From contig CAZMUM010000057.1 of NCBI GenBank assembly GCA_964569385.1, positions 1 through 24,874 on the forward strand: a DNA stretch of 24,874 nt, given 5' to 3'. The notes beneath the pieces were generated by a model. That model saw nothing but the letters and a program-made list of their open reading frames with translations, was not told the DNA's origin and ran no database searches. Made by a program: the position numbers and the translations under genes. Positions 15,906 to 23,887 of the stretch are shown piece by piece. Within the stretch, counting starts at the first letter, position 1. The number at the start of each line of letters is the position of its first letter. The stretch comes from JAADHX01 sp964569385. GTDB lineage: Bacteria; Actinomycetota; Acidimicrobiia; Acidimicrobiales; Poriferisodalaceae.

Positions 15906-15939
15906 TTGACTTCTGAACTACTTCAGATATTATGACAAC
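15906..15939 (+). promoter_or_regulatory. Leaderless promoter with an inverted repeat filling the spacer
   Basis: TTGACT (15906-15911) and TATTAT (15928-15933) form a near-consensus promoter with a 16-base spacer. The spacer is exactly the inverted repeat TCTGAA-CTAC-TTCAGA (15912-15927). The ATG of the antitoxin-like gene at 15940 follows the -10 box by six bases and has no Shine-Dalgarno, so the transcript is probably leaderless. A repressor bound here would cover the RNA polymerase site completely. Autorepression by the antitoxin-like product, alone or with its partner, is the obvious inference. Confidence 0.75.
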
Positions 15940-16395
15940 ATGAGTCTTGTCGAGCGCCCCTTCTCGGAGTTCCTGCGCCAGCCGAACGATGTCGTGTCTG
16001 AGCTGGATGAGCACGACGTTTTGTTGCGCCGTCGAAACGCACCGGCGCTTCGATTGACTCAGGCCGACCGACACGAAGCTCGCACAGAAGCCTTCGGTGC
16101 TCTTGCCAGGCTGTTGCGAAATCTCGCTGTTCACAGTCCGGCGGCGCTCGATGATGCCGTTGACGATGCCTTTGACTGGCTCGCCTTCCTCCCGAAACCA
16201 GATCGGGAACTCTTCGTGGATGAACTGACTCGGACTCTCTCTGGAGCGGCGGCTGTCGAGAACTACTCACCAGTGGCCCAGTTGCTTCGAGAATGGAAGG
16301 CCACCGCGGAGATCCATGCGGATCCGAGGCTTGCCCGACGACTTCGCAAGTCAATCGAAGCTGTAGGCGACCGAATCGCCGCTCCGGCCAGCTGA
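15940..16395 (+). CDS. Antitoxin-like protein with Phd/YefM-style N-terminus
   Basis: Protein of 151 residues. The N-terminus (MSLVERPFSEFLRQPNDVVSELDEHDVLLRRRNAPALRLTQADR, about 1-44) follows the pattern of Phd/YefM antitoxins: a helix preceding V-L-RR and a strand ending in LRL. The rest (about 45-151) is helical and charged, with LARLLRNLAVHSP and LLREWKATAEIHADPRLARRLRK. It is longer than ordinary Phd/YefM proteins. The next gene starts six bases after the stop and encodes a small toxin-like protein, so the two form an operon of toxin-antitoxin type. The promoter carries an inverted repeat between -35 and -10, typical of autoregulated antitoxins. I recall similar pairs in other actinobacteria, but the assignment rests on pattern rather than on a characterised homologue. 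Confidence 0.65.
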   Translation: MSLVERPFSEFLRQPNDVVSELDEHDVLLRRRNAPALRLTQADRHEARTEAFGALARLLRNLAVHSPAALDDAVDDAFDWLAFLPKPDRELFVDELTRTLSGAAAVENYSPVAQLLREWKATAEIHADPRLARRLRKSIEAVGDRIAAPAS

Positions 16396-16401
16396 TCGCG
16401 A

Positions 16402-16746
16402 ATGCGGAAGCGCAAAGAGAGGGTCGCTCCGCCTCCAGTTGCGACCGGTTGGGACTTTCGTTATGCCAACAATGACGCTGTGAAGGGCTGGGAGCAGATC
16501 AGTGCGGCCGCTTCGGCGAATGCTCGAACGGCGTGGGAGAAGATCACTGTGGATCCTCGTCGGCGCGATAGCCGACAACATCGGCTGAAGGGCGCACTCG
16601 GCCAGCGAAGCGTTAACGGCCTAGAAATGGAACAGTGGGAGTACGAGATTACGGCGAGTGGCCGGCTCTGGTATTGCATCGATGACGAGGCCAAGATTGT
16701 CTGGCTCACTGGCGCCCACGTGGGTCATCCCAAGGCCACGGAGTAG
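16402..16746 (+). CDS. Small toxin-like protein (RelE/ParE-like), partner of the preceding gene
   Basis: Protein of 114 residues with a basic N-terminus (MRKRKERVAPPP), a WDFRYANNDAVKGWEQI helix, DPRRRDSRQHRLKG in the middle, and a C-terminal strand pair MEQWEYEITASGRLWYCIDDEAKIVWLTGAHVGHPKATE. The sequence RQHRLKG, then a W-Y-E strand, then a G-R-I/L-W-Y strand, fits the RelE/ParE fold: a basic RNA- or target-facing helix and an R-Y core. It lies six bases after the antitoxin-like gene with no promoter between them. Function as an mRNA interferase or gyrase poison is inferred from fold-like pattern and context only. The gene appears intact. Confidence 0.65.
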   Translation: MRKRKERVAPPPVATGWDFRYANNDAVKGWEQISAAASANARTAWEKITVDPRRRDSRQHRLKGALGQRSVNGLEMEQWEYEITASGRLWYCIDDEAKIVWLTGAHVGHPKATE

Positions 16747-16749
16747 CGG

Positions 16750-17205
16750 ATGGCCGACGGGAGATGCACCTTCTGTGGATCTATCGGAGACCTGATTGCC
16801 GAACATCCGATGTCCAAGCGAGTCCTGGACCTCGCCGGGTTCGGGCTGGATGATGTCTCAATTGAGATTGATGTGCCTGTGCTGGATGCAGGATCTCGAT
16901 CACTCGTTCGCTGGGACCGTCGAACGCTGGGTACGAAACCCGTCGCATCGGTTGGGCACCGGTGGCCTCGATGTTGTCACGCGCTATCTCCTGAAGGTGA
17001 TGTGGGTCAGGTTGATGGGAGAACAGTGGGCCTTGGGCCCAATCCACGAAGGAGAGGTCGTGAGCGATGTGATCCTCGACCCGAGGCACGGCGAGATGAT
17101 CCGAACTGGAGCACTACACGAGGCAGCGTCGCATCTCTCAGTCGGCGGAGCAGCGGTCGACCCTGCGACGATCTTCACTCACGCGGCGTTCACACCGAGG
17201 CTTGA
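16750..17205 (+). pseudogene. HNH-type zinc-finger protein, frameshifted relic
   Basis: Starts three bases after the toxin-like gene. The first frame reads MADGRCTFCGSIGDLIAEHPMSKRVLDLAGFG. This is the CxxC plus AEH start typical of HNH-nuclease-like proteins of the 'CIFCG...TxEH' kind. The second half of the metal site (a later CxxC, usually CKxCNxGW) is not found. Near 16890-16910 the reading moves to the next frame, where GTVERWVRNPSHRLGTGGLDVVTRYLLKVMW resembles the helical later part of such proteins. That frame runs on into the kinase relic without a stop, so the 3' end is fused. Nuclease activity is not expected. Confidence 0.5.
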
Positions 17206-17214
17206 AGGCCACCC

Positions 17215-19905
17215 CGCTCGAAGCGGGTTGCGGCGGTTCTCCGCGGGGCTGGTGATTGAGCACCCGCACATCGTGCCCCTGGTCGACTACTGGCGCGACC
17301 CCGACTCGGCGCACCTGGTCATGCAATTGTTCTCGGGCGGCACCCTCGAACTCAGGCTTGACGAATGCCCGATGACGATCCCCGGCACGATGAAGCTGGC
17401 GCGCCAGATCGGCGGCGCCTTGATGGCTGCTCATCGCCAAGGCGTGGTTCACCGCGCCGTGAAGTCGCCCAATATCTTCTTCGATTACGAAGGAAATGCG
17501 TTCCTGGGCGACTTCGGAATCGCGCTCAGCACCGCAGAATCGAGCGGTCCAGCTGCTGCACAGTCGCAAGGGTCACCCGCGTATGCATCGCCCGAGCAGA
17601 TCCGGCGGGAGAAGCTCGACCCGCGGGGTGACCTCTTCAGCCTCGGCGCGGTTCTGTTCGAGTGCCTGACCGGTTCATTGCCGTTCAGCGACAGCAGGTC
17701 GGTCGAGGACCTTGTCGAGCGCCAACTCGATGCCCCGTACCCATCTGTGGCCGAGTGGCGCGACGGCGTTCCAGTTGCCATTGTCGAAGCCGTTGCCAAG
17801 GCGACGGCCAAGAATCCGAGTGGCCCTCAACCCACCGCCATCGCTTCTTTCTCAGCTCCGAGATGGGAGCCGAGGCGTCTTCAGAGGTATTCGCCGCTGC
17901 CTCGGTTCCGGCGACGACCGTCTGCTCGTCGTGATCGATCAGTTCGAAGAAATCTTCGTCGCTGCATCCAGCGAGGACGCCCACGCGTTTCTGGATGCCC
18001 TCACCGTCGCGGTTGGGGACCCGACGTCGCCCCTGAGGTTGGTCGTAGCTCTCCGGGCCGACTTCTATCATCGCCCCCTCGAGCATCCGCTGATTGCCCG
18101 CCTCATGAAGGACACCGTGGTCGAGGTGATCCCGCTCGCCGGCGACGAGATGGAACGGGCGATCGTTGAGCCCGCTCGCCAGCTGGGGGTCGAGTTCGAA
18201 GCAGGCCTCGCCGCTCGTATAGCAGCGCAGGCAGTTGGCGTTCGGTATCCGCTACCGCTTCTGCAGTACACCCTCAGCGAGCTGTTCGATCAGCGAGAGG
18301 GTGGCCGGTTGTGCGTGAAAGCGTACGACCGGTTTGGTGCAGCGCGGCTGATCACCTTCGATCGAGACCGGACCACCCGCGAGCCGACCGTCGAGGTAGC
18401 CCACGAAGCGCTGCTTCGCGAATGGCCCCGGCTTACTGCCTGGTTCGTTGAAGATCTCGAGGTCCGTGGTCGGCTGAAGCTGTGGCTTCGGCCGCGGAGG
18501 TCTGGCATCAGGGTGGCCGCGATGTTAGTGACCTCTATCGAGGCGGACGTTTGGATAGCGCCGTCGCTCTGATCGATGCCGCTGCCGACTATTCGCGCTC
18601 CGTCGACCAAGAGTTCATCGAAGCCTCCAGTGATGCCGCCGAAGCCGAACGCATGAGCAATGCCTGAGGCGTCCGCAGGCTCCGCCGATTGGTGGCGGTC
18701 GGCCCTCATCATCGCGATTGTGGCCGGCCTTGTTGCGGCGGGCACCGGGCCTCGAGGCCGATCGAGCATTACTCGCCTCGCTCGGTCGACCCAATGGAGC
18801 AAGAACGATCGCCTCGTTCCCTCCACTTGCCGAGGGGCCGTGTGCATCGGGCTGGCCGGGCTGGGTTTCGCGGGACGGACTCACGCAGTCCTCGTTGGTC
18901 AATGGTGTGATGGTCACCAGGGATCTCGTCTCGGGGACGGTCGTTGGGTACGGCCCCCTGCCGGGTGATGGCTGCGGCGATTGGTTCGGCGACGAGAGCA
19001 CCGGCTGTCGTTTCGCCCGCTCGGGCGACCGTCTCTGGTTTGGCCCATTCGACGGCCCTTGGGATGTCGAGATCGAGCTCGATGAATCGATGAGCTTGAG
19101 CCCTGGATCGTTCGGCTCGGGCCGCCTTGTGGTCTGGGCCAGCAGCTCGGTCTCGATTCTCAACTCGACAACCGGTGAGGTCGTTGGCACACCCATCGCG
19201 GTGCCAGACGCAGTCCAATCGCCAGCGGTGAGGCTCAGCGCCGATGGTCAGCGAGTAGCCGTGGCGTCGAGAGCTGACGCGGTCGACGGTTCCGGGTCGG
19301 CCGTGCTCATACCCGGCGCAATCTACGGAACCGAACTGACCCGAAGCGGTGTGCTGGCCGAGTTGTGGACCTCTTCTTCGACTCCAAAGCCGGTCAGCTG
19401 CCAGCTTCCACCACCGACAGTCGTCTGCACACTATCGATATCGCGACGGGAGACTTGGTTCCTACGGTGCCCTTCGACGGAGTCGAGACGTACAACCTGG
19501 CGGTTCGCCCCGACGGGCTCGTGGTGGTGATCTCGACAGGCTCTCCCTCACGAATCGAACTCGTCGATCGAGAGTTGGGGCCGCTGCGTGCTGAGTCGTT
19601 GGAGTTCTCGAACCTCGCGGGCGCAATACTGAGGACCGATGGCGCCGCGCTCATCTGGGACTTCACCATCGAGGTTAACGTCGTCGACCTCGAGGCTCGC
19701 TTGTTCGTGGACCAGAGCTTTGTGTTCGACGCCATCGTCGGTAGTCGAGGTGTCCCGAACATGGTACGACGAGATCGTCCAGCTACCCATGAACCAAAAC
19801 GCCTGGAGCCAGCGAGCGTGCGAGGCCGCCGGTCGAAACCTCACTCAGGACGAATGGGATCGGCTGGTGCCAGGCGGCGGAGAAGTGCAGTCCGCCTGCG
19901 GCTGA
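17215..19905 (+). pseudogene. Decayed Ser/Thr kinase - STAND ATPase - WD40 protein
   Basis: Relic of a large actinobacterial kinase-STAND-WD40 protein. The kinase starts abruptly at RRFSAGLVIEHPHIVPLVDYWRDPD (near 17237), without the glycine loop or the ATP-binding Lys. The catalytic HRD is HRA (Asp to Ala, near 17456), DFG is kept, and the domain ends near 17828. A frameshift and deletion lead to the STAND part, which has Walker B LLVVIDQFEEIF (17922) but no Walker A. Near 18327 a further deletion joins AYDR to FGAARLITFDRD. More shifts follow near 18478, 18695, 18745, 19365 and 19745, plus a stop at 18665-18667. They pass through a membrane helix (ALIIAIVAGLVAAG) and WD40-like repeats. The family's C-terminal tail, ACEAAGRNLTQDEW to the stop at 19905, is still recognisable. 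Not functional as a kinase. Confidence 0.85.
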
Positions 19906-20029
19906 CGAGAACTCGGTTCAGGCTCTGAATGTGGGTTAGCTTGCCGTCACAAGTGGCAGATGCCCATGGGTTCTGGCATTGGCCATTCCTAACGCTTTTG
20001 GTTCGCATCGCAACAAAAGGGTAGAGATT

Positions 20030-21448
20030 GTGAAGTTCCTTGGAAAGCTGTTTGCCAAAGCGGCGAATGCCGCAGGCAAGGTGAGAAAGGCAGTCAAGGC
20101 GTCCCGTGCGGCAAAGGCCGTTCGCTCGCTCAAAGAGGTGCTAAGGGTGACCAAAGGGGTGCGTGGACCCATTCAGGAAGCTGGCAAACTCGGTTATGCC
20201 GCCTCGCAGGGTTTCGCGCTTCAGCTTGACGGTGCTCCTGTTCGGGGACGGGCCCGACAGGAATACGAAGATGGTACGTGGGAAACCGACGAAGAGGTCG
20301 ATAATCGTGTCAAGACGGAGAAGGCGCAGCAGGCCGAGTTCGAGCGGCAGCAGCAGCAGCAGTTGGATCGGGAGGCTAGCGAGAAACGGACGCGAGATGC
20401 GGCGGAGGCTTGGGGATACGAGCGTGAAATAAGCCGGATTCGGGACGCGACTCCAGCCGAGCGAACGCGGATGGATGTCGAGCGCGATCTCATGGACCCC
20501 GACTATGAGATCAACCATCGCCGCGAACTCGAGCTTTCCGAATTCGATGCGCAGGTGTTGGTTAGCCAACGAGAGGCTCGCCTGAACGCAATGCCGAAGG
20601 GCGGACGGTCGGCCGGGGCAAAAAGGAGGAGTCGACGTAAAAAGGCCGGAGCGGTTGTGGTGGCTGGTGCCGGAATGTTCGGCGCCCTGAATCAGTGCAC
20701 CTCGAATGAGGAGCCCGCGCCGGTCGAGACGGTGACCCAGGCAACTGTCGCAAGTGACGACGTGCTAGAAGAAATCTTTGAGGAACCAGCACCATTCTTC
20801 GGGGAGGAAGAAGTCTTTGAGGACCCTGCGGGCGCAGGTCCGGACGCCGTTGACGAGTCTGCGGATCCTGAAGATACGGGGGATCTAAACACGCCCGAGG
20901 GCGAGACCGACACCGGCACAGACGTCACCGGTACGGCCGACGCGTCCACCACCACGCTCGACGGCCCCACTAACACCGAAGCTTCCCCGACGACGGCAAC
21001 TACTACAACAGCAGCCAGCACCACAACTACGACGGCCTCGCCCACTACGACAACAGCGACCACTACGACGGTCGCGACGACTACAACCACTGCAGCGCCG
21101 GCGGTGAATCCGATTGCGGGGGCGCAGGGTTCTACGGTGCTTTGCAACACTGGGGATCTGAGCGCGATCGCGATCACGCAGTCGTTCAAGATGCGGGACT
21201 TCGTGACCGGCGAGGATCTTGTCGATCATTTCGACGGGGTTCAGGCGACGATGTCGTTGTCGGGTGGTGCAGGTACGACGAGTCAGGACACTTCGACGGT
21301 CGTTGGAGCGTTGGTGACTTTCAATTTTGTGCTCTCGCAACCAATGAGGCCAACGGAGAGGTTGATTCCGAGCCTGCAGGTGGGTGGAGTGTCGGTTCCG
21401 GTCAGTGTCAACAGCATCGGGTATTCGACCGGCGTCTGCACCTTCTAA
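20030..21448 (+). CDS. Membrane-anchored protein with cytoplasmic coiled-coil region and Thr-rich stalk
   Basis: Unrecognised protein of 472 residues from the GTG at 20030; an upstream TTG at 19979 is possible, but AAAAGGG lies about eight bases before the GTG. The N-terminus is amphipathic and basic (KFLGKLFAKAANAAGKVRKAVKASRAAKAVRSL). A charged, Gln-rich helical part follows (about 95-180, including a QQQQQ run). A basic patch KRRSRRKK precedes a short hydrophobic span AGAVVVAGAGMFGALNQC (about 206-222). After it come a very acidic stretch with two similar EEIFEEPAPFF / EEEVFEDPAGA units, a Thr-rich stalk (about 304-359) and a beta-rich domain of about 110 residues with two Cys (VLCNTG and GVCTF). 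The charge pattern suggests N-terminus inside, C-terminus outside. Convergent with the Thr-stalk lipoprotein. Confidence 0.75.
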   Translation: MKFLGKLFAKAANAAGKVRKAVKASRAAKAVRSLKEVLRVTKGVRGPIQEAGKLGYAASQGFALQLDGAPVRGRARQEYEDGTWETDEEVDNRVKTEKAQQAEFERQQQQQLDREASEKRTRDAAEAWGYEREISRIRDATPAERTRMDVERDLMDPDYEINHRRELELSEFDAQVLVSQREARLNAMPKGGRSAGAKRRSRRKKAGAVVVAGAGMFGALNQCTSNEEPAPVETVTQATVASDDVLEEIFEEPAPFFGEEEVFEDPAGAGPDAVDESADPEDTGDLNTPEGETDTGTDVTGTADASTTTLDGPTNTEASPTTATTTTAASTTTTTASPTTTTATTTTVATTTTTAAPAVNPIAGAQGSTVLCNTGDLSAIAITQSFKMRDFVTGEDLVDHFDGVQATMSLSGGAGTTSQDTSTVVGALVTFNFVLSQPMRPTERLIPSLQVGGVSVPVSVNSIGYSTGVCTF

Positions 21449-21471
21449 CCCGAGGTTCGTGCTCTCGGGTT
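21447..21471. terminator. Stem-loop between convergent genes
   Basis: AACCCGAG (21447-21454) and CTCGGGTT (21464-21471) pair perfectly over eight bases around a nine-base loop, overlapping the TAA of the upstream gene. There is no T-run, as is common for actinobacterial hairpin terminators. It may act for the plus-strand gene; the minus-strand gene ends 85 bases away. Confidence 0.45.
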
Positions 21472-21555
21472 GTCGTCCTCGGTTTAACGCCGGTTGGGTC
21501 TGGGTGCCCGTTGAAGGCGCGAGCGGTGAGGTGGTGCCCGACCCCATACGACTGG

Positions 21556-22586
21556 CTACGGAGGAGTGAGCCCGGTGAACTCGGTGAGGTTTAAGGTCCC
21601 ACTAATCGTGCCGCCGGGAGGGAAGACTCCGACCCATATGTCATAGATGCCGTCGGGTGCCGACGCGAGATCGACCATTGGGTTGAGCGACGTGGGGTCC
21701 CAGTCATCGTTGCAGTGCCAATTCCCGTTCGGGTCGTTGATGATCAACGTAGTGTCGTCGCCCGGAGTATCGGGGACAAAGAACCACCGCAAGAAGTTGC
21801 CGCCACCCGTCCATGTAATTTGGACGTCTGGCGCTGCTGTCGTAAACCCGAGACATCCAACCGATTGTGCGTCGACCGTTCCGCCGGCGACCATCGGCGT
21901 CAGGTCTGGGTCAGGGGTGAACCCGGTTGCGCCAGTCTGGTCGGTGAAGGCAGACAGGCTCGGATCGAGGGTCGCGGCCGGGGCAGCCGTAGTCGTAGCC
22001 GCGGCTGTAGTTGCGGGGGCGGCTGTAGTTGNNNNNNNNNNNNNNNNNNNNNNNNNNNNNNNNNNNNNNNNNNNNNNNNNNNNNNNNNNNNNNNNNNNNN
22101 NNNNNNNNNNNNNNNNNNNNNNNNNNNNNNNGCCGGGGCAGCCGTAGTCGTAGCCGCGGCTGTAGTTGCGGGGGCGGCTGTAGTTGCAGGGGCAGCCGTA
22201 GTTGCTGAGGCGCCTGTAGTTGCAGTGGCGGCCGTAGTCGCAGGGGCACCTGTGGCAGCCGCGGTGGTCGGGGCTACCGGCTTCGACGGGTCAGCCGGTT
22301 TGGACGGATCAGCCGGCTCGCCAGCAGTTTTATCAGCTGGCGGCACCGTAGTTTCAGATGCGGCGGGCACCGGCACCGGCGTCGTCAAGGCGGCGTCGGA
22401 GTAGCAAACACCGGTCGCGTTATAGAACAGCCCGGCGTTGAAGCAGGCGGTCTGCAAGGCCAGGGTCTGATCGGCCGACAGCGGGTTCGTTGGAGCCGAC
22501 GATGAGTCGCTACCGCCACATGCGGCCACCGTAAGTATCAGCGCCACCACGCCCGCGCTCAATTGCCTGCTGCCCGTACGTGTCAC
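21556..22586 (-). CDS. Lipoprotein with Pro/Thr/Ala stalk and PPC-like beta domain
   Basis: After removing the false gap (100 N plus one 55-base copy) the minus-strand frame is continuous from the GTG at 22586 to the stop at 21556, 291 residues. The start has AGGAG eight bases upstream. A lipoprotein signal peptide ends in LTVAACGG, with the lipobox Cys at about 23. A short domain with three Cys follows (ACFNAGLFYNATGVCYSD, about 45-65). Next is a Pro/Lys/Asp segment with PADPSKP repeats and a long Ala/Thr/Pro stalk (about 75-155). The C-terminal about 95 residues (DVQITWTGGGNFLRWFFV, LIINDPNGNWHCNDDWD, GIYDIWVGVFPPGGTISGTLNLTEF) match the pre-peptidase C-terminal type beta-sandwich seen in exported proteins. 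It is probably anchored outside the membrane and projects a binding domain. Ligand unknown. Confidence 0.85.
21977..22186. other. Assembly gap: 100 N flanked by identical 55-base copies
   Basis: Bases 21977-22031 and 22132-22186 are the same 55 bases, separated by exactly 100 N (22032-22131). Deleting one copy and the N removes 155 bases. The lipoprotein frame then becomes continuous and its length divisible by three (876 bases). The break lies in the repetitive Ala/Thr-coding part (units such as GCGGCTGTAGTTGC), which explains why the assembler stopped here. The number of stalk repeats in the genome may therefore be wrong. Confidence 0.92.
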
Positions 22587-22733
22587 TCGCCGACTCCTCG
22601 TTCTGAGCCCCTCGATGGAGCCGCGAAGATGTTAGTACCAGACATATACCGGCACAAGCGGGACACCGGTAGCCCCTGCTCTCCGGCTGGGAGATGAAGG
22701 AGATCATGGATCAGGAGCAAGATCGAGAGCGGT
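22587..22733. other. Upstream region of the lipoprotein gene
   Basis: Contains the ribosome binding site of the lipoprotein gene (CTCCT on the plus strand at 22594-22598) and no recognised gene. A plus-strand frame starts near 22694 but consists mainly of translated satellite repeat and is not credited. Confidence 0.4.
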
Positions 22734-22847
22734 TTCGAGTCGAGTTCGAGTCGAGTTCGAGTCGAGTTCGAGTCGAGTTCGAGTCGAGTTCGAGTCGAGT
22801 TCGAGTTCGAGTTCGAGTTCGAGTTCGAGTTCGAGTTCGAGTTCGAG
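22734..22847 (+). repeat. TTCGAG satellite: six 11-mers then eight 6-mers
   Basis: Six perfect copies of TTCGAGTCGAG (22734-22799) are followed directly by eight perfect copies of TTCGAG (22800-22847). The longer unit is the shorter one plus TCGAG. The repeats are uninterrupted, which suggests recent slippage. In one plus frame they would encode alternating Arg-Val and Glu-Ser-rich runs, but there is no sign of a real gene. The copy number in the assembly may be a lower bound. Confidence 0.9.
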
Positions 22848-22910
22848 GCAGAGCTAGTTTACCAGCAAGGCACGGAAGCCAGGACGACTACGACCGCTAA
22901 GGAGCCTGCC

Positions 22911-23036
22911 GTGCTCCTGCTCTTTGCCCTGTTGGGTAGATCACTCGTGAAACACAGCAAGGTAGAGCGTGACGATGTGGCCGAACTCGTGGCTGCAGGC
23001 AAAGGCTGGGTCGAAGTTGTGAACCCAGAGTTCTAG
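22911..23036 (+). CDS. 41-residue small ORF with strong ribosome binding site
   Basis: GTG at 22911 preceded by AAGGAG with a six-base spacer, close to ideal. The product starts hydrophobic (MLLLFALLGRSLV) and continues with KHSKVERDDVAELVAAGKGWVEVVNPEF. It could be a small membrane-associated protein or the remnant of a larger one. No family is recognised. It ends one base before the stop of the convergent DUF3781 gene. The strong start signal is the main support. Confidence 0.45.
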   Translation: MLLLFALLGRSLVKHSKVERDDVAELVAAGKGWVEVVNPEF

Positions 23037-23037
23037 A

Positions 23038-23358
23038 TCAGCTGAGATCGTTGGGTTGAGCCACGTCTTCGCAGTCGATTCGTTTCGCAGTGATGATCGC
23101 CAAGCTGGACCTGTTGATGGTCAGAACGGCGCGGTGTTGTTGTGAACGGAGATAGTAGTTCTTGCCCCGTATTTCGATCTCGTGGGCCGGTGTCGACATG
23201 ATGATCTCGTAACAGTGTCGAACAACATCGAAGACGGCCATACCTTCGAGGTCCAAGTTCCGCGCAATCCGGACGAGGCCCAGTTCGGTGTTTGTGAAGT
23301 TCTCCGCTATGTGAGTCTTGGCATGTTCGGTGACGTTGTCGGATTGGTGCATTCGCAT
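23038..23358 (-). CDS. DUF3781-family protein
   Basis: From the ATG at 23358 the protein has 106 residues. It carries the DUF3781 pattern: an N-terminal helical part (FTNTELGLVRIARNLDLEG), then VVRHCYEIIMSTPAHEIEIRGKNYYLRSQQHRAVLTINRSSLAIITAKRI. The RGKNYY strand and the closing TIN-S-x-IITA strand are the strongest cues. The family is small and its function is not known to me. The frame is open further upstream to 23475, but that part is Arg-rich, has no homology character and would overlap the neighbouring VOC fragment, so the shorter form is preferred. The ribosome binding site is weak. Confidence 0.7.
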   Translation of the reverse strand: MRMHQSDNVTEHAKTHIAENFTNTELGLVRIARNLDLEGMAVFDVVRHCYEIIMSTPAHEIEIRGKNYYLRSQQHRAVLTINRSSLAIITAKRIDCEDVAQPNDLS

Positions 23359-23437
23359 CGGTCTTCTGGCCAGCGACTCTTCGAGGGCGGCATGGGCATC
23401 ACGAGGGGGCGCACTGACCAAGAATGATCGTACGGTG

Positions 23438-23681
23438 AGACGACGGCGATTCGCTCTCGAAGAACGCTTCATCACCCCGGAGGGCGACTACGGCGAACTC
23501 GAAACGGGATCCACGACACTGGCCTTTGTCTCCCACGAGCTCGCCCAAACCAATCTGATCGAATCGGGGGGAGTCACTCCTCTCGCTGACCCTCCGTCAC
23601 CTCCAGGCGTCTCGATCACCCTCGTGACCAACGACGTCAAAGCCACACTCACCACTGCAGTCGAGGCCGGAGCTCGAATTC
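23438..23681 (+). pseudogene. Internal fragment of a VOC/glyoxalase-family protein
   Basis: The frame from 23438 reads RRRFALEERFITPEGDYGELETGSTTLAFVSHELAQTN, then PGVSITLVTNDVKATLTTAVEAGARI. These are the end of the first and the start of the second module of a typical glyoxalase-like protein. The first about 25 residues (first strand and helix) and the last about 30 (the second metal-ligand strand) are missing, and the flanking sequence in this frame has no VOC character. No start signal is present. It is best seen as a truncated relic between the DUF3781 gene and the TA pair. Confidence 0.65.
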
Positions 23682-23852
23682 GCGACCCCCGTCCCCGCTG
23701 CATGAACCAACATTCTGCGAGCGATCCACCCTGGGGCGCTCAACAGCCGCTCCACTACTGCTGGCGCTGTCGAATCAGGACCTGATGGCCAAGATACCGG
23801 CAACTAATGCTGTGACCTGCAGCGACGCGTTCCGGGACCCTCAGGCGATTCC

Positions 23853-23887
23853 TTGTCGTGTTGGCGACTTCTTGTACGATTCGTACA
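23853..23887 (+). promoter_or_regulatory. Leaderless promoter with 15-bp palindrome for the YefM/RelE operon
   Basis: TTGTCG (23853-23858), a 16-base spacer and TACGAT (23875-23880) lie exactly six bases before the ATG at 23887. The palindrome TGTACGA-T-TCGTACA (23873-23887) covers the -10 box and ends on the A of the ATG. No Shine-Dalgarno is present. The antitoxin is expected to bind here and repress its own operon. Confidence 0.7.

Noticed and set aside
22734..22847. Possible CRISPR array
   Set aside because: The units are contiguous 11- and 6-base tandem repeats without spacers.
22694..22900. Plus-strand open frame of 68 codons containing Arg-Val and Glu-Ser repeats
   Set aside because: It is a translation of the TTCGAG satellite. 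The possible ribosome binding sites are at the wrong distance and the frame has no conserved part outside the repeat.
23785..23886. N-terminal extension of the YefM-type antitoxin
   Set aside because: The frame is open, but the family homology begins at 23887 and the promoter and palindrome lie within the extension.
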